Positions 35,401-46,969 are shown, counted from the stretch's first letter. The stretch is 64,000 bases of DNA from Cephalopachus bancanus (GCA_027257055.1 JAPVLO010000097.1:6115001-6179000), one strand, 5' to 3'. Notes: generated by a model from the letters alone, not told the origin. A program made the numbers and translations.

Positions 35401-38400
35401 TTGGTATGCAAATCACACTTGGCAGCCCCTGCCCACAGTACCCTGAGACAGCAGGACTGGTCCTCTTCACCTAAATTCATAAGCCCTTCCAGCTGCAAGG
35501 CTGGTGTAGTGGTTTCTAACACCGATTTGTTTTTCTTTTCAGGAAGTGTGGACCTTTGTGTAGAAGAGAGAACATCATGGTGGCTTTCAAAGGGGTCTGG
35601 ACTCAAGCTTTCTGGAAAGCAGTCACAGCAGAATTTCTGGCCATGCTCATTTTTGTACTCCTCAGCCTGGGATCCACCATCAACTGGGGTGGAACCGAAA
35701 ATCCCTTACCAGTTGACATGGTTCTTATCTCCCTCTGCTTTGGACTCAGCATTGCAACTATGGTGCAGTGCTTTGGCCACATCAGCGGCGGCCACATCAA
35801 CCCTGCAGTGACCGTGGCCATGGTGTGCACCAGGAAGATCAGCATTGCTAAATCTGTCTTCTACATCGCAGCCCAGTGTCTGGGGGCCATCATTGGAGCA
35901 GGAATTCTCTACCTGGTCACACCTCCTAGTGTGGTGGGAGGTTTGGGAGTCACCACGGTAGTGTCATTAGCCCTTATTTTCAAACTAGAATTCCAGGCTT
36001 CTTGCAGACTCTTTGCTAAATGACAGCTTGGGTGGCATGGAAGTCGCTGATTAAAATTGCTAATTTAGTCTGGGCACAGTGGCTCAGGCCAGCATTTTGG
36101 AAGGCTGAGACTGGAGGACTGCTAGAGCTCAGCTGAGACTGGAGGACTGCTCGACCAGCCTGGGCAACATAGTGAGACACCATCTCTACAAAAAAACAAA
36201 AAATTAGCTGGGCATGGTGGCTCATGCCTGTAGTCTCAGCTACTTGGGTAGCTGAGGCAGAAAGGTCACCTGAGTCCAGGAAGTCAAGGCTGCAGTGAGC
36301 CATGATCATGCCACTATACTCCAGTGGCAGAGTAAGGCTCCAACTCAAAAAAAAAAAAAAAGAAAGAAAAACAACAAATTGATTCTCAGGAATTCTAGCT
36401 ATATTAAATGTATCTATAGGACACGATTGTTTACTCTTGAATGACTTGAAAATAACGAAGTCTAGGTGGCACAAAAATTTGAGTTTTTTTCCTTTCCCAT
36501 CTCAGTTACTATATTGACTTTATATTTAGCTTAAGGCATTTTTATCACAATCATTTGTCTGTTTACTGGCAGGAGAAACTATTTTTTTCTTGTCATGTTC
36601 ATGAGATTTAAAAAGATCTACATAAAGGATCAAGCTTTAAAAAAAATTGGCATTTGATCCTAATTTTGTTCTTAACTGATTAGGAGTGCCATTTGTTAGC
36701 TCAGCACCAGGGTTGATTAAAAAAAAAAAGAACTGCACATGGTTTAACTTTTTTAATTGAAATATATATTAATTAATTTAAACCTAATTAATGGATTTAA
36801 TCATTGCCTTATAAAATTACAAGACTCTCAAGAAATTATTTTATAAGTTAAATGCTGCAGTGGCACATTTTGCTTCCTTTGTAGAAAAGGACGTTCAGCA
36901 CAAACTCCTGCTTGGTCACTGTAAGAATAATTATCTGTGATCATCCAAAATGAGTGTAAATTTATTCCTTCTTTATTTGGGGGTCAAACTAAGGAGGTTG
37001 TGGTGGTGTAGAATATTCAAGTTAACCATTACTTTTTATGCCTTTTACAATGATATGTTGTCATAGAAAATATTCTTGCTTCAATTCTGATGGAGTATTT
37101 TTCTCTCTCTAGGTTCATGGAAATCTTTCCGCTGGTCACGGTCTCCTGGTGGAGTTGATAATCACATTTCAGTTGGTGTTTACTATTTTTGCCAGCTGTG
37201 ACTCCAAACGGACTGATGTCACTGGCTCAATAGCTTTAGCAATTGGATTTTCTGTTGCAATTGGACATTTATTTGCAGTAAGTTTCCAAGTCCATTTAAA
37301 TAACTGATCCAACTCATTTATCCTCACCCTAGCTGGTCTGAAGAGGTTGTATTTTATGGCAGTAGTTCTTTAGTATCCAGCCATATCTGTCATTTTCGGT
37401 GATCATTTTGCCAACTATGCAATGAGAATGTTGATACAGCTGCCAACATCTTGAGATTCTCCTAAGTGACAAATTATAGCAAATTGCAATGAACAATAAC
37501 TAGTAGCAGCTCTGTTTCAGCAACATCTGAAGTTGTTTTCTTTTTTCCTATAGATCAACTATACTGGTGCCAGCATGAATCCTGCGCGATCCTTTGGACC
37601 TGCAGTTATCATGGGAAATTGGGAAAACCACTGGGTAACCCTCATATTGATACTTCCTATCCTCCTACAGTTGAGGACAATTACTTATGGAGTTTTTATT
37701 ATTTTGCCCACTAGCTTTGCATTTCTCCAAACACAACCCACACTTTATTACATCTTTCATAAAGACTAAGGAAAGACTAACACAGATCTGCTGCAAAACA
37801 CTTCACTTTATATCTGTTCTGAGCCTTCAGGAATAGTCTTTAAAAAAAAAAAATTGTTCTAGGCACCACATCTGACAGACCACAGCAGAATACATTGCAT
37901 GTGGTGGCTGCCTACTTGAAACAAGTTAAAATGTCGTGAATGTGATGTTTAAATAATTGAAAGTAAAGCCTTTCCAGAAATAACAGAAAATAAACTTACA
38001 AAAGAAAAAAGAAAAAGAAAGAAATACTTGAAAGCAATGCCTATAGCAAAAATATTTACCTTTTTGTTTACAAAAGCATAAACTCAATTAATAGTATGTA
38101 AGTTGGAAGCATTTGAACTGCAGATGGTGCAGAATAAATAGTGCAAATGGTTATGCTATTGTCACCATAACCCTAGCTGGAAAAATAAATGCGTCTCAGG
38201 AAAGCTCACTTTTTAGTTCCAAGCCTAACCTACTTATTAATGTGGTGGTAGTGCTTCCAGAGAATAGCGGTATCCATTTTTAAATATCACAATTAATTTA
38301 GTTTCAGTTGTTTCTTACAGTAAAGAATATATCCTTTAAATAAGAATGCAGCCGTTGTGAAAGCTACTAACACGCTAACTTACAATAACCAATGAAAATA

Positions 38401-41255
38401 TGAGCCAGTTTCAAAGGGAGCTAGGTTTTTATTGTCATTTATATATTGCAAATGCTATTTTGCAACTTTCAAAAATTCATGAATATAACAGAATATGTCA
38501 CTTGTGTTCTAATCTTAGGCATATGATCATTACTGACCTAGTCACAACCAAGGAACATTGAAAATGAGAATTAATTACACCACTGCTGTATACATTCACT
38601 TCTAAGAAAACTGTACAAGTCTTTAAAAGTAATCTATACCACTAAATAACAGAATGAGAGTCAGTGTTCAAAGGCAAGATTTTGGACACCATCATGGCAA
38701 AATGCCATCCATGAGATTGGTCATTTTGCCACTAATATCGCCATTCAAGTCTCAAAAAATGTGCCACAGAAACAGAAACTGCAATTTTTAACAAGTAGTA
38801 TATAGATATTATGATGAAAGTACAACCTTAAATTCAATGTATTAAATACAAACTATTTTGTAATTCGTAACTTTAATTTATGAGTACTGGAAAACGTGGG
38901 TAAAAATATAGGTTTTATTAATTACTTGTGAGTTGCAGTAAACTTGTTAAAATTTAAATAATAAAATTCTTAGTCTGTTGATTGAATCAAAGGTTTCCCC
39001 TTGTTATTTTATACCAAACTTAATCCTGTTAAAAATGAACATCCATTTTGTAGTAGTGGTTGTGTGAAATTTAGAACTAATTTAAAGTATATTTGTAGAC
39101 AGATTAGAAATAACATTAAAATATTAATTTTGTATCATGTAATGGCATTATTTTAGTTTTTTATACTTTAACATGTTTTCTAAATTTTGAGCAATAAAAA
39201 CTACTAACATTTATTAAATTTAAAAGTGCTTTAAAATCCATATGACTTTGTTTTGAAATAGCTACTTGATTCATTTATTTTTTTGAGAATATGCAGCCAG
39301 GTAGCTTATTCATAGTTATTTTGGAGAAGGGTACTAATTATTTAGCTGTTCTTATTCTTCCTTGTGGGATTTGTAGCCTCTAATGAGATCTTACCAAAGG
39401 AACAAAGAGCAAAGACATTTAGAGGAGGGCTCTGTTTCTCCTTTGAAAGGGCATAGAGAAGATAAACACTCATATGGTTTCTTTCATGTTCAAGATAAGA
39501 AACTTGGTTCTTCCAGCCCTGCTACCAACAGTTAACAGTTTCCCTGTAAAGGATATGTGTTCAGCGTTGACTTAAAGTTTGAATTTCCTTTCTATTTTAC
39601 ATGAGATTAATTTGCAGAGGGTGTTTTAAGCAAGAAGCATCCTTCTTTTTATTATTTATTTATTTATTTATTTTTATTTTTTTTTTTTTTTTGTCAAATG
39701 ATAGAAGTGTAGTACAGCAGAAAACAGAACAGTGGTTCAAAAGACAAGTCTGAAGTCAGACAGGCCTGAAATCCAAGTTCAAGCACTGGCTAAACATGAA
39801 ACTTTAAGTAAGCTTCTTCCCCCTCACAGTGTCAGTTTTGTTGTTCATAAAAATGGGAATAATATTATCTATCTCACAGGTTATTGTTAGAATTAAACAA
39901 GATAATACAAGAAAAGTGCTAAGTACAGCCAGTTCAAAGAGAGTGCTCAATAAAGAGTTTCTACATGCACATGTCTGTTAAATAAATGTCTGATATTCTA
40001 CACATGCTCAAAAGCAAATGCTGCAGCTCATTTAAATTCAAAACTTAGTTTATTCTAAGTGCACAAATAACATGATAAGAATTTTCATTTATTGAAATCC
40101 TATGGAATCACTACTCTTCAACTAGACTTCATCCATAACTTAGTACAGATTATTTCTCCAAGCCACCATCATAAGAACCACATAGATGAAAGTTCTCTGC
40201 AACAAGAGTAATGAACAAACCATGATGTTTTCAATTAAATCAAATTACCAAATTTTAGAAAGGAAAATAATAACTTATAGCCTTCCTAGTCACATCCATC
40301 ATTAGATTGTCTAAGAAGCCTGGAGTGGAGCAGGTTACCATGAACTAGAAATTATCAAGTACTTTACAAGAATTATTTCTTTTAATCCTTATACCCCATG
40401 AGGTATGTATTATTATAATCCTCACTTTGTAGATGAAGGAATTAGGGCTTTGGAAGTTAAGTAACTGATGCAAGTACTCACAAATTTGCTAAGTTGTAGA
40501 GCAAATGTATGGATTCCATTTATCGTGCTATATTGGATAACTAAAGCCCAAATGATAAAATCTGTGCTATGGTTGTGATTTATGCAGAAAACCAGTGTAA
40601 GATAGATGACAATGCTGAAAAAATAAAATAAGTACTCTCCAGAAATTGATTTTTTCTATTTTAGTTGAAGAATTCTTCATGTCTGCTTGATTTTTAGTAA
40701 CATCAAAGAGGAGCTCTCTTTAAGGATTACCAGAAAATGGAAAGAACCTAATTAAGGAAGGGAAGAAAGGAGACAAAACAGTTCTTTCTCGTTTTCTGTT
40801 CAAACGTCGTGTAATAACATGGATCTCTGGTGTGGATTTAGTGTATTTTCTTTCCAATTTCCCTCTTTTTTTATACATGACACAACTGCCCTCCTAATTT
40901 AACTCAGCTAGATGCTATATTCAATAGAATAGTTTTTATCTACTTACACACTACCTTCTTCCATCTTTCTCCTCAGATATATTGGGTTGGGCCAATCATA
41001 GGAGCCGTACTCGCTGGTGGTCTTTATGAGTATGTCTTCTGTCCAGATGTAGAACTCAAACATCGGCTTAAAGAAGCCTTCAGCAAAGCTGCCCAGCAAA
41101 CGAAAGGAAGCTACATGGAGGTGGAGGACAACAGGAGTCAGGTAGAGACCGACGACTTGATTCTAAAACCTGGAGTGGTGCACGTGATTGACATTGACAG
41201 GGGAGAGGAAAAGAAGGGGAAAGACCAATCAGGAGAGGTGTTGTCTTCAGTATGA
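32401..41255 (+). CDS. AQP4: Aquaporin-4 water channel, M1 and M23 isoforms (spliced)
   Basis: AQP4 is the main water channel of astrocyte endfeet. Coding exons are 32401-32432, 35543-35957, 37113-37277, 37554-37634 and 40977-41255. Joined, they give 323 residues (M1) or 301 (M23, start 35577), the human lengths. Visible residues in M1 numbering: C13 and C17 (palmitoylation), F77, H201, A210 and R216 (selectivity filter), NPA at 97-99 and 213-215, sequons at N153 (NLS) and N206 (NYT), S111 in RKIS, and C-terminal SSV for syntrophin PDZ binding. All introns are GT-AG; the coding frame is uninterrupted. By memory of human AQP4, differences include K64N in loop A and M-to-T in the VTMVHGN part of loop C. 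M23 forms large square arrays; M1 limits them. Confidence 0.98.
34500..34920. promoter_or_regulatory. CpG-rich island-like patch within AQP4 intron 0
   Basis: Roughly 35 CpG dinucleotides in about 400 bases (for example CCCAGCGCGCGCATCC near 34812 and GGGCGGCGCGCAGTG near 34835), against almost none on either side. It is not an Alu. Long open frames on both strands here are explained by the base composition. It could be a promoter for an alternative AQP4 first exon or an antisense RNA; neither is shown by the sequence. Confidence 0.55.
35260..35542 (+). promoter_or_regulatory. AQP4: Putative M23 promoter / 5'UTR region with POU octamer
   Basis: Sequence before the M23 exon, which in human can be the transcribed 5' end of M23 mRNA. 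A perfect octamer ATGCAAAT is at 35406-35413, a site for POU factors. There are upstream ATGs, including one at 35371 in another frame. Assigned by position and known gene structure. Confidence 0.4.
35543..35957 (+). CDS. AQP4: AQP4 exon 1 (M23 start, first half of the channel)
   Basis: Acceptor AG at 35541-35542, donor GTAGTG at 35958. Codes for residues 12-149 in M1 numbering: KCGPLC with both palmitoylation cysteines, M23 at 35577 in a strong context (A at -3, G at +4), membrane segments 1-3, half-helix B with HINPAVTV, and loop A ([15 protein letters not shown]), part of the surface bound by neuromyelitis optica antibodies. Intron phase after it is 0. Position 18 is R, where I recall T in human. 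Confidence 0.98.
35958..37112 (+). other. AQP4: AQP4 intron 1 (1.2 kb), carries one Alu
   Basis: GTAGTG to TCTCTCTCTAG. Contains the Alu at 36066-36372; the remainder shows nothing recognised. Confidence 0.85.
36066..36372 (+). mobile_element. Older Alu SINE in AQP4 intron 1 with a 20-bp internal duplication
   Basis: CTGGGCACAGTGGCTCAGG to an A-rich tail. The left arm has lost part of the usual sequence and holds GCTGAGACTGGAGGACTGCT twice (36104-36123 and 36132-36151). Confidence 0.9.
37113..37277 (+). CDS. AQP4: AQP4 exon 2 (loop C, segments 4-5)
   Basis: 165 bp, 55 codons, phase 0 at both ends: [14 protein letters not shown]... to AIGHLFA. It contains the NLS sequon (N153) and filter residue H201. 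The acceptor has a CT-rich tract ending CTCTAG; the donor is GTAAGT. Confidence 0.97.
37554..37634 (+). CDS. AQP4: AQP4 exon 3 (second NPA motif)
   Basis: 81 bp, 27 codons, phase 0 at both ends: [16 protein letters not shown] to ENHW. It carries NPA at 213-215 and R216 of the filter. The donor is GTAACC, weaker than consensus. The frame stays open for 44 codons into the intron; see the intronic tail entry. Confidence 0.97.
37635..37769 (+). other. AQP4: Open, hydrophobic read-through of exon 3 into intron 3
   Basis: If the donor is skipped, the frame continues 44 codons ([13 protein letters not shown]..., [14 protein letters not shown]...) to TAA at 37767, with AATAAA at 37989-37994. It would replace segment 6 and the C-terminus with a shorter hydrophobic tail. 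Chance openness of 44 codons is not rare, so this is only a candidate intronic-polyadenylation isoform. Confidence 0.25.
39700..39965 (+). mobile_element. MIR SINE relic in AQP4 intron 3
   Basis: ACAGTGGTTCAAAAGACAAGTCTGAAGTCAGACAGGCCTG, then GGGAATAATATTATCTATCTCACAGG and GTGCTCAATAAAGAG, in MIR order. Confidence 0.75.
40345..40515 (+). mobile_element. MIR SINE relic in AQP4 intron 3
   Basis: AAGTACTTTACAAGAATTATTTCTTTTAATCCTTATA, then CTTTGTAGATGAAGGAATTAGGG and AAGTTAAGTAACTGATGCAAG. Confidence 0.75.
40977..41255 (+). CDS. AQP4: AQP4 exon 4, final coding part
   Basis: 92 codons plus TGA: segment 6 ([20 protein letters not shown]), then the cytoplasmic tail with [20 protein letters not shown] and ending GEVLSSV. 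By memory of human, EFKRRFKEA reads ELKHRLKEA here and VIDVDRG reads VIDIDRG. The stop TGA is followed by CTAG, a readthrough context. Confidence 0.98.
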   Translation: MYWVGPIIGAVLAGGLYEYVFCPDVELKHRLKEAFSKAAQQTKGSYMEVEDNRSQVETDDLILKPGVVHVIDIDRGEEKKGKDQSGEVLSSV

Positions 41256-41342
41256 CTAGAAGACAGCACTGAAAACAGACGAGACACCTTAGAATTGTCC
41301 TCAGATTTTCTTCCACCCATTAAGGAAACAGATTTGTTATAA
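41253..41342 (+). CDS. AQP4: AQP4ex: stop-codon readthrough extension
   Basis: The first stop TGA is followed by CTAG, and then the same frame is open for 28 sense codons to TAA at 41340. The extension starts LEDSTENRRDT and ends SSDFLPPIKETDLL. Translational readthrough giving a 29-residue longer AQP4 (stop decoded, plus 28) is described in mammals; that form locates to perivascular endfeet. The length and the DFLPPIK core match what I recall of the human extension, so the mechanism is likely conserved here. Confidence 0.85.
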
Positions 41343-44300
41343 ATTAGACATGTGCAGTTTTGTTGTTTCATATGTCATATTACTCAGTCTAAACAATAAA
41401 TATTTCATTCTTTACAAAGGAGGAAAGGAAGAAACCTATTGTAAATTTCAAATCTAAAAAAGAAATCTTTTAAAAACGTCCTCAAAGCAAATATGTATCT
41501 AGTTTATCTAGCTGACTTTCATTAACAACCAATTTAAAATGTGTATCAAGAATTGATTGTCTTGCCTGACAGAACTTACAGATACACCTATCAAATGATT
41601 CCTCCTCTACCAGGAAATTGGTAGAGCCAATCCTTATTGGAATATTTATTCTGTTGAGTTTACAGTGGTAACATACAGTATGTCACAGAGTTATGGACAT
41701 TCAATAGATGAAATATAACAAGTTACTTTATGGGCAATCCCTTATTTATAAGCTACCTTGGCAAAAGAATATTCACAAGGGTTATGACTAACCAATTATT
41801 TCCATTTATATTGCAAATACCCAAGTGTCAGCTTCAACTTTAATTCATAATATTCCTTCTTCCTCCTCAATACCCAGGGTAATGTGGGGACTAAAGCCCA
41901 GAAATTTGAAAAGAATATTCAGAAACTCTGTACATTTATTAGTTTCACCTAATAAAACATCCAAAGCATAAGGGACGCCTATTGAAATTCAGGACAAGCA
42001 GACTCATAAAATCTTATGAGGAAAAGTTACCAACATACTCAAATCACAAAGAAAAAGGAAATCTGTACTCTGATATCAAATGGTTGATCTGTTTTCAGTG
42101 CACATCTTCAAATGCACCACACAAGGTTAACAATCCAAGCCTTTAACCCCTTAACCATTTTGCTTTTTTAAAAAAAGTATTGACAAAACTGGGTATCTTG
42201 TTTGCTTACAACTTTGGTTATCTATATTCGAACATCAGCTGAAGCATATTTTTTATAATAAGAACTTAACTCATTGAGACCTGACTTTTTGTTGATTATG
42301 AAGCTGTGCTCACTCTAGAAGGCATAAACTGACCCTGCCTTGTCCCAGTCTCTGCTTTCTCATTTTTCATGACATTTGTTGATAATCTTCACTGTGAGTA
42401 TAATGATACTTGGGTGAATTAAAATGTATGACAGACAAAGTATGACATGACTGCAGAATAAAAGGGTTAGGACATCAGAACAGTTTATATTCAAAATCAA
42501 AACTGACTAGATGACCAGTCTTTCCTTTGTAGATGAATTGTATGTAACCCAACACACATTTATAGTATTTTTTGCTACTGTCTCATTTATATGTCAAAAT
42601 AATTTGTATTTCCCATCCTGTTTTGCCTTTTTCGGTAGAATGCTCTCCAGAAAACCCAGTTTCTGTCATCTTAACTAGCCTTGTCTAGCCTTTATGTTAG
42701 ACAAAGACTGCAATGTCAATTCCGCTGAGCAAAAGGTGGTAGAAGTAAAGGAAAAACCTATGACTTCAAGGAGAGGCTTGTAAATAGCTGATGATCAAGG
42801 GCTTTCTTCACCCAAGCACAGTTCCAACTGTGTGTCACTTTTTAGTGTTAATGGCAGTTGTATGTCTGTGGTAATGAGATAATGGACCACTATTAAACAT
42901 GATTCTCTTCGGTGCTAGAAAGGAGTGATGTGTGAGATTCCCAGAGCATCATCACACCCGTGTCATGCCTGGGAGTGCCACTGGCATATTTTTTTACAGC
43001 AGGTGCCTAAAACCCAGACCCCATTCTCAGGGGGCATGGCCATGCCACACACTACACCAGTGACACACAGTTACTTGCTGACTGGGATGGCACCCATTAA
43101 AATTAGGATGCAAATCTCCCAAGGATAGTTTGTGCCCATCATTTCAAATGTTTCCACAATATACTATTAAAAGATTAAAATCAGGGGTGGTTCAGTTCAA
43201 AAGGTAGTATTAACCATTAGCAAATATGTCAGTTCAAATGTAAGTCTGATTAACAAGGAAATACTAAACAGATTTTCTGAGTACACTTACAGTGTACTGG
43301 CTTATAATCATTTTTCTTCTGCCATTTGGCTTACTTCATACACACTCACTTTCACATTCAATAGCATTCAATTAGTTAGGGGTTTTTTTTAAGTGAATGA
43401 TTCTGTAATTTGTTTTCCCATAGCTATCAGAGAGCCTGGCACATAGTAGGTATTCAAAACAAATATGTTCATAAATAAAAATACATACATCTCATTTGGG
43501 ATTTAAGAATATAAATAACTTTCTTTTAATCTTTATTTTGCTCAATAATTAATAAAAAGCATGATTTCAAGAACTACTAAAGGAAGGCAATATAAATGTG
43601 AAAACCATAAAATATATTTTTAGGGGCATGAAGTGAATGAAAGCTTTAGCACTTTTTTTTCCCCCTGCATATGAGACAACATATTTTGTATTTCACTCAA
43701 GGCTCTGCCAGTAAAAAGTAATGAAATTGTACCTTTCTAATGACATCTATGCAGCAGGGGTCTATCGCCTTGTGGATAGCACCAAATTATCCAAGTGTAT
43801 TAGGAGACTGGGGCTTTTTCCTTTAATCCCTTCTTATTAATGAAGTGCACAGTGCTGCTCCCAGGAGACTGCTGCTGACAGATACACAGAGAAGAGATCA
43901 GAGAGGAAAAACTGGGAAGACATAAATGAATTATACCGGCATGAAACAATGCTGACTGACTCTTCGCTAAGGAGGAGTACAAGCACCCCCCCAAACTGTA
44001 AGGTGGTCCTTACACTGAAAATGTATACAGTTTGTCAAAGGAGTCCAAAAGAGAAAGAGCCATTTTTGGACTTTCTTGAAAACTTGAGGCCCAGAATCTG
44101 ACTATATGTTTTCGTTGTTGAAGATGACATTTTCTTCAAAGAATCCTAAACTTTTACACTGGAAGGAAGTATTTTCTGGACTTAAGTAGTTGCCTAAATT
44201 TAAGATTCCTACACTTTGCTTCTGCCATGTCAGACTTTTCATAAATTACTATACTTTCTTTCTAATATATGTGCCTTTTCCCAATGCAGCGCATAGGTGC

Positions 44301-45400
44301 TAACTAGAGCCACTACTCAGTGTCAGCAATTTTGCAAGAAGGTTAGAACTATCTGGAAAATACATAGGATGAAATTGAGCTACTGGGTTTATTAGAGATC
44401 TGATTCCAAATAGCACAGAATAACCTTCTCAAGCCAGACAACACATGTATTGATTTAAACTCGATAATGACAGGAAAATTACAAAATAGAGTAAGAAATT
44501 CAAATGCTACAGTTAATCCTGGCAAGGTCCTTTGCCGCAGCATGCTGACAACATCTTTGCCTGTCAGGAACATTTGACAGAAAATTGACTTTGTGACAAC
44601 TGAAGATGACAGTCTGAGCTCAAACAACATAAAAGCCAATATAAATTCTCATCATAAGCATATGCAAATTCAGAACATTTTATATCTGAAAGTAATTCTG
44701 TCTTTTTAAGTGTGTTTATGGCATGAAAATCATGAGGAAGATGTTGTTACTATCTGGAAAATGTAGTAGAACAAAGCTCACTTCCTTTAACACAAATTTT
44801 GTGAGTTCACATTTGTGTGCTAGTATTTTAGAGATTACCCCCAAACAGTAGTAACTCTTGAAACCTATAATTCTCTGAAATAAATGGGAGACACTTAATT
44901 CAGGGATCAAAAATTGTGGCCACTAGCTCTTGCAAATGACTGCCCACTGCCTGTGAAAATACATATCAAAAATTTTTTTTAACTTAAGAGCAGGTATAGT
45001 GTTACCCATTCATGTTAAAAATCAAAGAGCTAACAAGTACACCTAAAGTCTATTACCCAAGCAGAATGTATTTCTAGATTCTCTTCAGAATTAATTAAAA
45101 AAACATGCAAATTTATGAAAACATACAAACAATTATTTGTCATTTTTATAACCCAAATCACAATAAAATTGTAATTCAGGATAAACTAGGGAGAATAAAC
45201 TGAACATATGGTTATATTCACTGTTGTTTATTCATTTAAATGTTATTCCAACATGAGAGCTAATGTTAAAGAGATTTAAACTGTAATGTCTAATATTTGG
45301 AATAATCCATTAAAATATTACCACTGCGGTTGATTCCCCCCAATTATGTTGCATCTCATACTACTAAGCTTGTGCAAATAAACTTTTGGGTTTTTTTTAA
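41256..45400 (+). other. AQP4: AQP4 3'UTR, about 4.1 kb
   Basis: The human main mRNA is about 5 kb, so a long 3'UTR is expected. AATAAA at 41394 could give a short form, and another AATAAA lies near 42457. The best distal site is AATAAA at 45377-45382, followed by a T run and TTGTGTTTGATG, a GT-rich downstream element. No Alu or L1 is present. A Pumilio-type motif TGTAAATA is at 42779-42786. Confidence 0.65.
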
Positions 45401-45410
45401 AGGTAACCAT
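45377..45410 (+). terminator. AQP4: Likely distal poly(A) site of AQP4
   Basis: AATAAA 45377-45382, then T-rich and GT-rich sequence within 40 bases. The position fits the known transcript length. Cleavage point not determined. Confidence 0.5.
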
Positions 45411-46724
45411 TGTGTTTGATGATATTCAAAACTTTATTTGTAACTTTTGCAAATTAGATCTTATGTGCATCCTTTAGAATGATCAGAAGGTTTAGAAACT
45501 AGAGTACAATCAATACCAAATGAAATGGTGGTGGACCCATGAAATTATTTTTTGAAAGCCTGCAGAGTATCCACGGTGGGAGGCCCTGATATAGACAGTG
45601 AAAGCTGTGTTTTCACAGGCTTAATTCAAAATGTCCACATCTATGCAAAATAGACCACTGGATGTCAGCTACCATTCTAGTGAGTTTAAAAGTGAAGACG
45701 AACAACTGCGACTGGTATTGCTAAATAGATGATCCATCCTCAGGGCATTTGGCAGATTCTGCCTACCCAGATGGATAATGTAGGCTCATTGAGTACTGGT
45801 CTACCCCCCTGGGTTCTTGGTTTGAGGGGCTTCTCAATTTTGAGAGGTTATAAACCCTCAGTGGAAGATTGAAGACAATAATTTATGTAATGTGCAACGC
45901 CATCAGACAAGTGGTGAGTGATGCCTCAGGAGCCAGGTGGATATGTACCTCACTTATAGCATTTGTCACACAATAGTGAAATAATTTGTGTAGGTATCTG
46001 TCTCCTCCACTCGATTCTAAACTCCTTCAAGGCTAAGACTGTGTCTTATTTATTCTGTATCTTCCTCACTCCCACCTCTACCCATTAGCACTGAAACGAG
46101 GCTTGACTTTTCACTCAATAAGTGTTTGTTGCATGGATAAAGAAAGAAATTAATGAGTATCTTACAATTATTATGAAATGCCACAAAGCACTATTTTTCA
46201 ATCTAGTTGTTTTCTGCTGCATAGATGTGTGCTAAATATTTGAATTCTTTTAGTTCCAGGTAAGAGCCTGAAATTTATTTAAACACTAAAGAAAAAGGAA
46301 AATGTATACAAAGAATAAAACACTAATTGGATTTCTAAAATTTATACCTAATGTGTAGGCAACGAGACATGTTTTCATTGCTATATTTATACAATGGCCA
46401 GATGTTAGATGAAATTTAGCTCAATGACTATTTCAGCAAATAAAAGTATTTTAACAAGCATGGAAAACTAGAGATATAAATGTCAGTCTGCTTATGGATA
46501 ATTATCCTGCTCGGAAAATGTCCAAAACAATGTTACCTGAATTAATTTTTACTATTTTTCCACTTATTCAATTCTTGGGTTTAAGTTGACATTGAGGACC
46601 CTAAAAAACTGAGTTCTTTTATGTCCACATGTTCAGAAATCTCTGAGAAACTGTAACACTAATTTTGTAATATTTTTGCATACCACAGTGATAGCACATG
46701 GCCAGTGTCCAATAAATGCAAAAT
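45411..46724. other. Downstream flank of AQP4 with a possible L2 relic
   Basis: About 45955-46140 (CTCCTTCAAGGCTAAGACTGTGTCTTATTTATTC and CACTCAATAAGTGTTTGTTGCATGGATAAA) resembles the L2 3' end. Nothing else recognised. Confidence 0.4.
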
Positions 46725-46762
46725 GGGTGGGTGGGTGAGTGGATGGATGGATGGATGGATGG
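46725..46762. repeat. (GTGG/GATG)n tetranucleotide run
   Basis: TGGGTGGGTGGGTGAGTGGATGGATGGATGGATGGATGG; compound, probably length-variable. Confidence 0.85.
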
Positions 46763-46969
46763 AAGAAGCACTAAAAACTCCAATCTGGAGGAATTAAATT
46801 CATCTGTGAGCAGACATCATAGCCTGTGTTTATCTTCCCTTTCTAGTACAACTTTTCATAGAAGAGCTTTAGAGTTATAAAAGCATTAGGAAAGGGTAAG
46901 AAAAGAGGAGAAATGAATGGATTAGAATAATTATCAATTATATGAACATATATGGAGAGTTAGAATTTA

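Larger units (their letters stand above)
32433..35542 (+). other. AQP4: AQP4 intron 0 (3.1 kb)
   Basis: Donor GTAAGT, acceptor TTTTTCTTTTCAG. The human gene has an intron of about 2.7 kb at this place. No Alu or L1 is seen inside. It holds a CpG-rich patch and the presumed M23 promoter, both listed separately, plus a short C-rich run near 33350 and a run of G near 35045. Confidence 0.85.
37770..40976 (+). other. AQP4: AQP4 intron 3, remainder (3.2 kb)
   Basis: The intron runs from the GTAACC donor at 37635 to the acceptor CTCCTCAG before 40977. It holds two MIR relics and a (TTTA)n/T run at about 39646-39694. No Alu or L1. Confidence 0.8.

Noticed and set aside
35371..35811. 146-codon frame overlapping the M23 exon
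   Set aside because: Runs in a different frame from AQP4 across the splice acceptor; its composition is a shadow of the real exon.
32401..41255. AQP4 as a processed pseudogene
   Set aside because: It has introns with GT-AG borders, correct phases and an undamaged reading frame.
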